Source: Peribacillus frigoritolerans (GTDB lineage Bacteria; Bacillota; Bacilli; Bacillales; Bacillaceae). From it: a DNA stretch of 64,000 nt. Shown here in pieces: positions 62,823 through 64,000 of this stretch (its first letter is position 1; each line of letters begins with the position of its first letter). The translations under genes were made by a program, and so were the position numbers. The notes beneath the pieces are model-generated. The model was not told the origin of the DNA and searched no databases. It saw only the letters and a list, made by a program, of their open reading frames with translations. The DNA is taken from the NCBI RefSeq assembly GCF_004358755.1, contig NZ_SMZY01000003.1, positions 1 to 64,000 of the forward strand, read 5' to 3'.

Positions 62823-63290
62823 CTAATCAAATGTAAATCCCTTCTGAAACCAAACGTAAAAAATCCGGATAATCACCAAGATCATAAAATTAACCAGAAA
62901 AGTCAACAGCCAGCTGTACCTGGTATACTCCATCAAATCTGTATATTCAGCAAGCAGCCACGCTGATAACTGAATGCCGAATGCGGATAAAGAAAAATAA
63001 AGAAATTTGCGCCAAAAACCCTTCTTAGGAAAACCAAGAATAAACAAGACTCCGATGGCCGGATAAAAAAGATAATACAGGGTGAAGCTCATTTTTGTAG
63101 CATCTGGAAATTCCCTGAAAGGAAATTTCATTCTTCCCGACAGTGTTTGAATATAAACAAACAGCCAGCCAACCGATTGTGAAAATAAAAGGACAATTTG
63201 CGCATCTCGCCGTTTGTTTTTTGGGATTTTCCACATAAGCAATAAAATGGCCAATCCCCAAAGTGAAAGTAGAACAAGGATCTCACGCAT
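62823..63290 (-). CDS. CBO0543-like membrane protein (first of a pair)
   Basis: A 155-residue membrane protein with about five helices, including LLSLWGLAILLLMWKIP at the front and the closing IIRIFYVWFQKGFTFD. It is similar in layout to the neighbouring 163-residue protein (WKxPKxxRRDA versus WKSVPKERAREA after the first helix; GFTFD versus KGLKGEN at the end), so the two are tandem paralogues. The ATG at 63290 follows AAAGGGTG; a GTG three codons upstream is inside the site. Overlaps the upstream gene by eight bases. Function unknown. Confidence 0.72.
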   Translation of the reverse strand: MREILVLLSLWGLAILLLMWKIPKNKRRDAQIVLLFSQSVGWLFVYIQTLSGRMKFPFREFPDATKMSFTLYYLFYPAIGVLFILGFPKKGFWRKFLYFSLSAFGIQLSAWLLAEYTDLMEYTRYSWLLTFLVNFMILVIIRIFYVWFQKGFTFD

Positions 63291-63774
63291 GATTTTCACC
63301 CTTTAGTCCTTTTTTAAACCACATGAAATATTGATGATTCACCATCAGGGCAAGCATCACTGAGAAGAATGTCCAGTACCATTTCCATTCATCATATACC
63401 ACAGAATCTGTGTACTTTTCAAGAATGACTTCAGCAAAAGTAAAAACCCCAGAGAAGACGATTGCATAGAGCCACTTACTATAAATTTTTTTGGATGACG
63501 GATAATAAAGACTAAACAAAATGGCCAGTACCGGGAACAAAAAAAACTCAAAGGTAAAGCTCGATTCATTTACCTGATTCTCCTTGCTGAAAAGTTGAAC
63601 AGGATAATAAATCCATCCCTTTTCGACGACAAATAAACCGGCTGCCCATGTCAGTGAACTCATTGAAAGAAAGGGCACCCAGGCTTCTCTGGCCCTCTCT
63701 TTCGGGACGGATTTCCAGATTAATAAAATACTGAGCACAATCGCACCTGCTATAATCCATCTTTCTATGATCAT
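63283..63774 (-). CDS. CBO0543-like membrane protein (second of a pair)
   Basis: A 163-residue membrane protein with about five helices and the family pattern IWKSVPKERAREAWVPFLSM after the first helix and MVNHQYFMWFKKGLKGENHA at the end. The start at 63774 has a weak site (GGGAAAAGA); an ATG seven codons earlier has none, so the exact start is not certain. The downstream paralogue overlaps its stop. Function unknown; members occur in tandem in Bacillus and Clostridium. Confidence 0.7.
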   Translation of the reverse strand: MIIERWIIAGAIVLSILLIWKSVPKERAREAWVPFLSMSSLTWAAGLFVVEKGWIYYPVQLFSKENQVNESSFTFEFFLFPVLAILFSLYYPSSKKIYSKWLYAIVFSGVFTFAEVILEKYTDSVVYDEWKWYWTFFSVMLALMVNHQYFMWFKKGLKGENHA

Positions 63775-63912
63775 AATTTCTTTTCCCATTTCCATTTTTT
63801 TATTACTATCGGTTCAAATACAGAAAATTATGTGAGAGGGAATAGGATGTTGGATTTTTTTATGATAAAGTGATTGTACATAGGTCATATCTTTTATATG
63901 GGAGAGACGTTC

Positions 63913-64000
63913 ATGAAAACAAAGGCGCTCCATGATTTCTTAAGGGAACAATCAGAGAAGATGACAGCCCGCTGGCTGGAATCCAGAACACACGAACCCG
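63913..64000 (+). CDS. Possible RsbR-like (STAS-domain) stress protein, 5' end only
   Basis: The first 29 codons of a gene that runs off the right edge. The opening (KALHDFLREQSEKMTARWLE) is similar to the N-terminal helix of RsbR-type sigma-B regulators, which start with a helical DFLxxxxxxLTxxW-like pattern. ATG is preceded by ATGGGAGAGACGTTC. The identification is tentative because so little is present. Confidence 0.4.
   Translation, partial: MKTKALHDFLREQSEKMTARWLESRTHEP

Noticed and set aside
1-64000. Search for CRISPR arrays, insertion sequences, prophage or plasmid genes
   Set aside because: No regularly spaced repeats, transposase, integrase or phage structural genes were recognised in any part of the window.

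Overview
The window comes from a low-GC Gram-positive, endospore-former-type Firmicute close to Bacillus/Metabacillus. Signs are strong AGGAGG-type ribosome sites, sigma-A promoters, CcpA cre sites, a WalR box with a YocH-like wall protein, DbpA/YxiN, an InhA-type M6 protease, ThiT and TPP/guanine riboswitches. No phage, IS element or CRISPR array is visible.

Layout. 1-425: 5' end of a 16S rRNA gene leaving the window on the minus strand, with tandem rRNA promoters. 443-4390: two divergent TPP-riboswitch units, a thiXYZ-like pyrimidine/thiamine precursor ABC operon (minus) and thiT (plus). 4.5-11.6 kb: housekeeping and accessory genes (SDR, GNAT, membrane zinc peptidase, EamA exporter, acyl-CoA synthetase, DinB-like protein, small proteins). 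11.8 kb: tRNA-Ala(GGC). 12.1-16.0 kb: a hen1-pnkp RNA-repair operon. 16.2-26.0 kb: a levan/fructan locus made of a secreted multidomain levanase split by a one-base frameshift, fructokinase, an intracellular GH32 enzyme and a CUT1 ABC importer without its own ATPase, with two cre sites. 26.2-27.7 kb: three small unrelated genes. 28.0-32.7 kb: a YesM/YesN-type two-component system with its own sugar-binding protein, probably sensing the same or a related glycan. 32.9-35.2 kb: M6 metalloprotease.

35.9-37.1 kb: an exported MTA/SAH-nucleosidase-like lipoprotein under a guanine riboswitch with a visible terminator and antiterminator. 37.4-42.0 kb: small membrane protein, MBL hydrolase, Trm11-like methyltransferase, two small proteins and DbpA. 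42.2-47.5 kb: a five-gene operon (RpiR regulator, YjiH transporter, M20 hydrolase, GNAT, N-succinylamino-acid racemase-like enolase) matching the known D- to L-amino-acid conversion pathway. 47.7-53.8 kb: LysM-3D wall protein, TSUP permease with a terminator in its leader, FUSC-type exporter, acyltransferase and a TrxR-like flavoprotein. 53.8-59.1 kb: FabF, a TerD-zinc ribbon-TerB fusion protein, a small winged-helix-like protein, a nucleoside deaminase and a membrane protein. 59.5-62.8 kb: a cre-controlled lic/cel-type PTS operon ending in a GH4 phospho-beta-glucosidase. 62.8-64.0 kb: two related membrane proteins and the start of a probable RsbR-like protein.

The most interesting items are the guanine-riboswitch lipoprotein, whose catalytic Asp is replaced by Asn as expected for a 6-oxopurine-specific enzyme; the hen1-pnkp cassette next to a tRNA gene; the TerD-ZnR-TerB fusion; and the unexplained terminator in the TSUP leader. 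All assignments come from reading the sequence; no database search was run.
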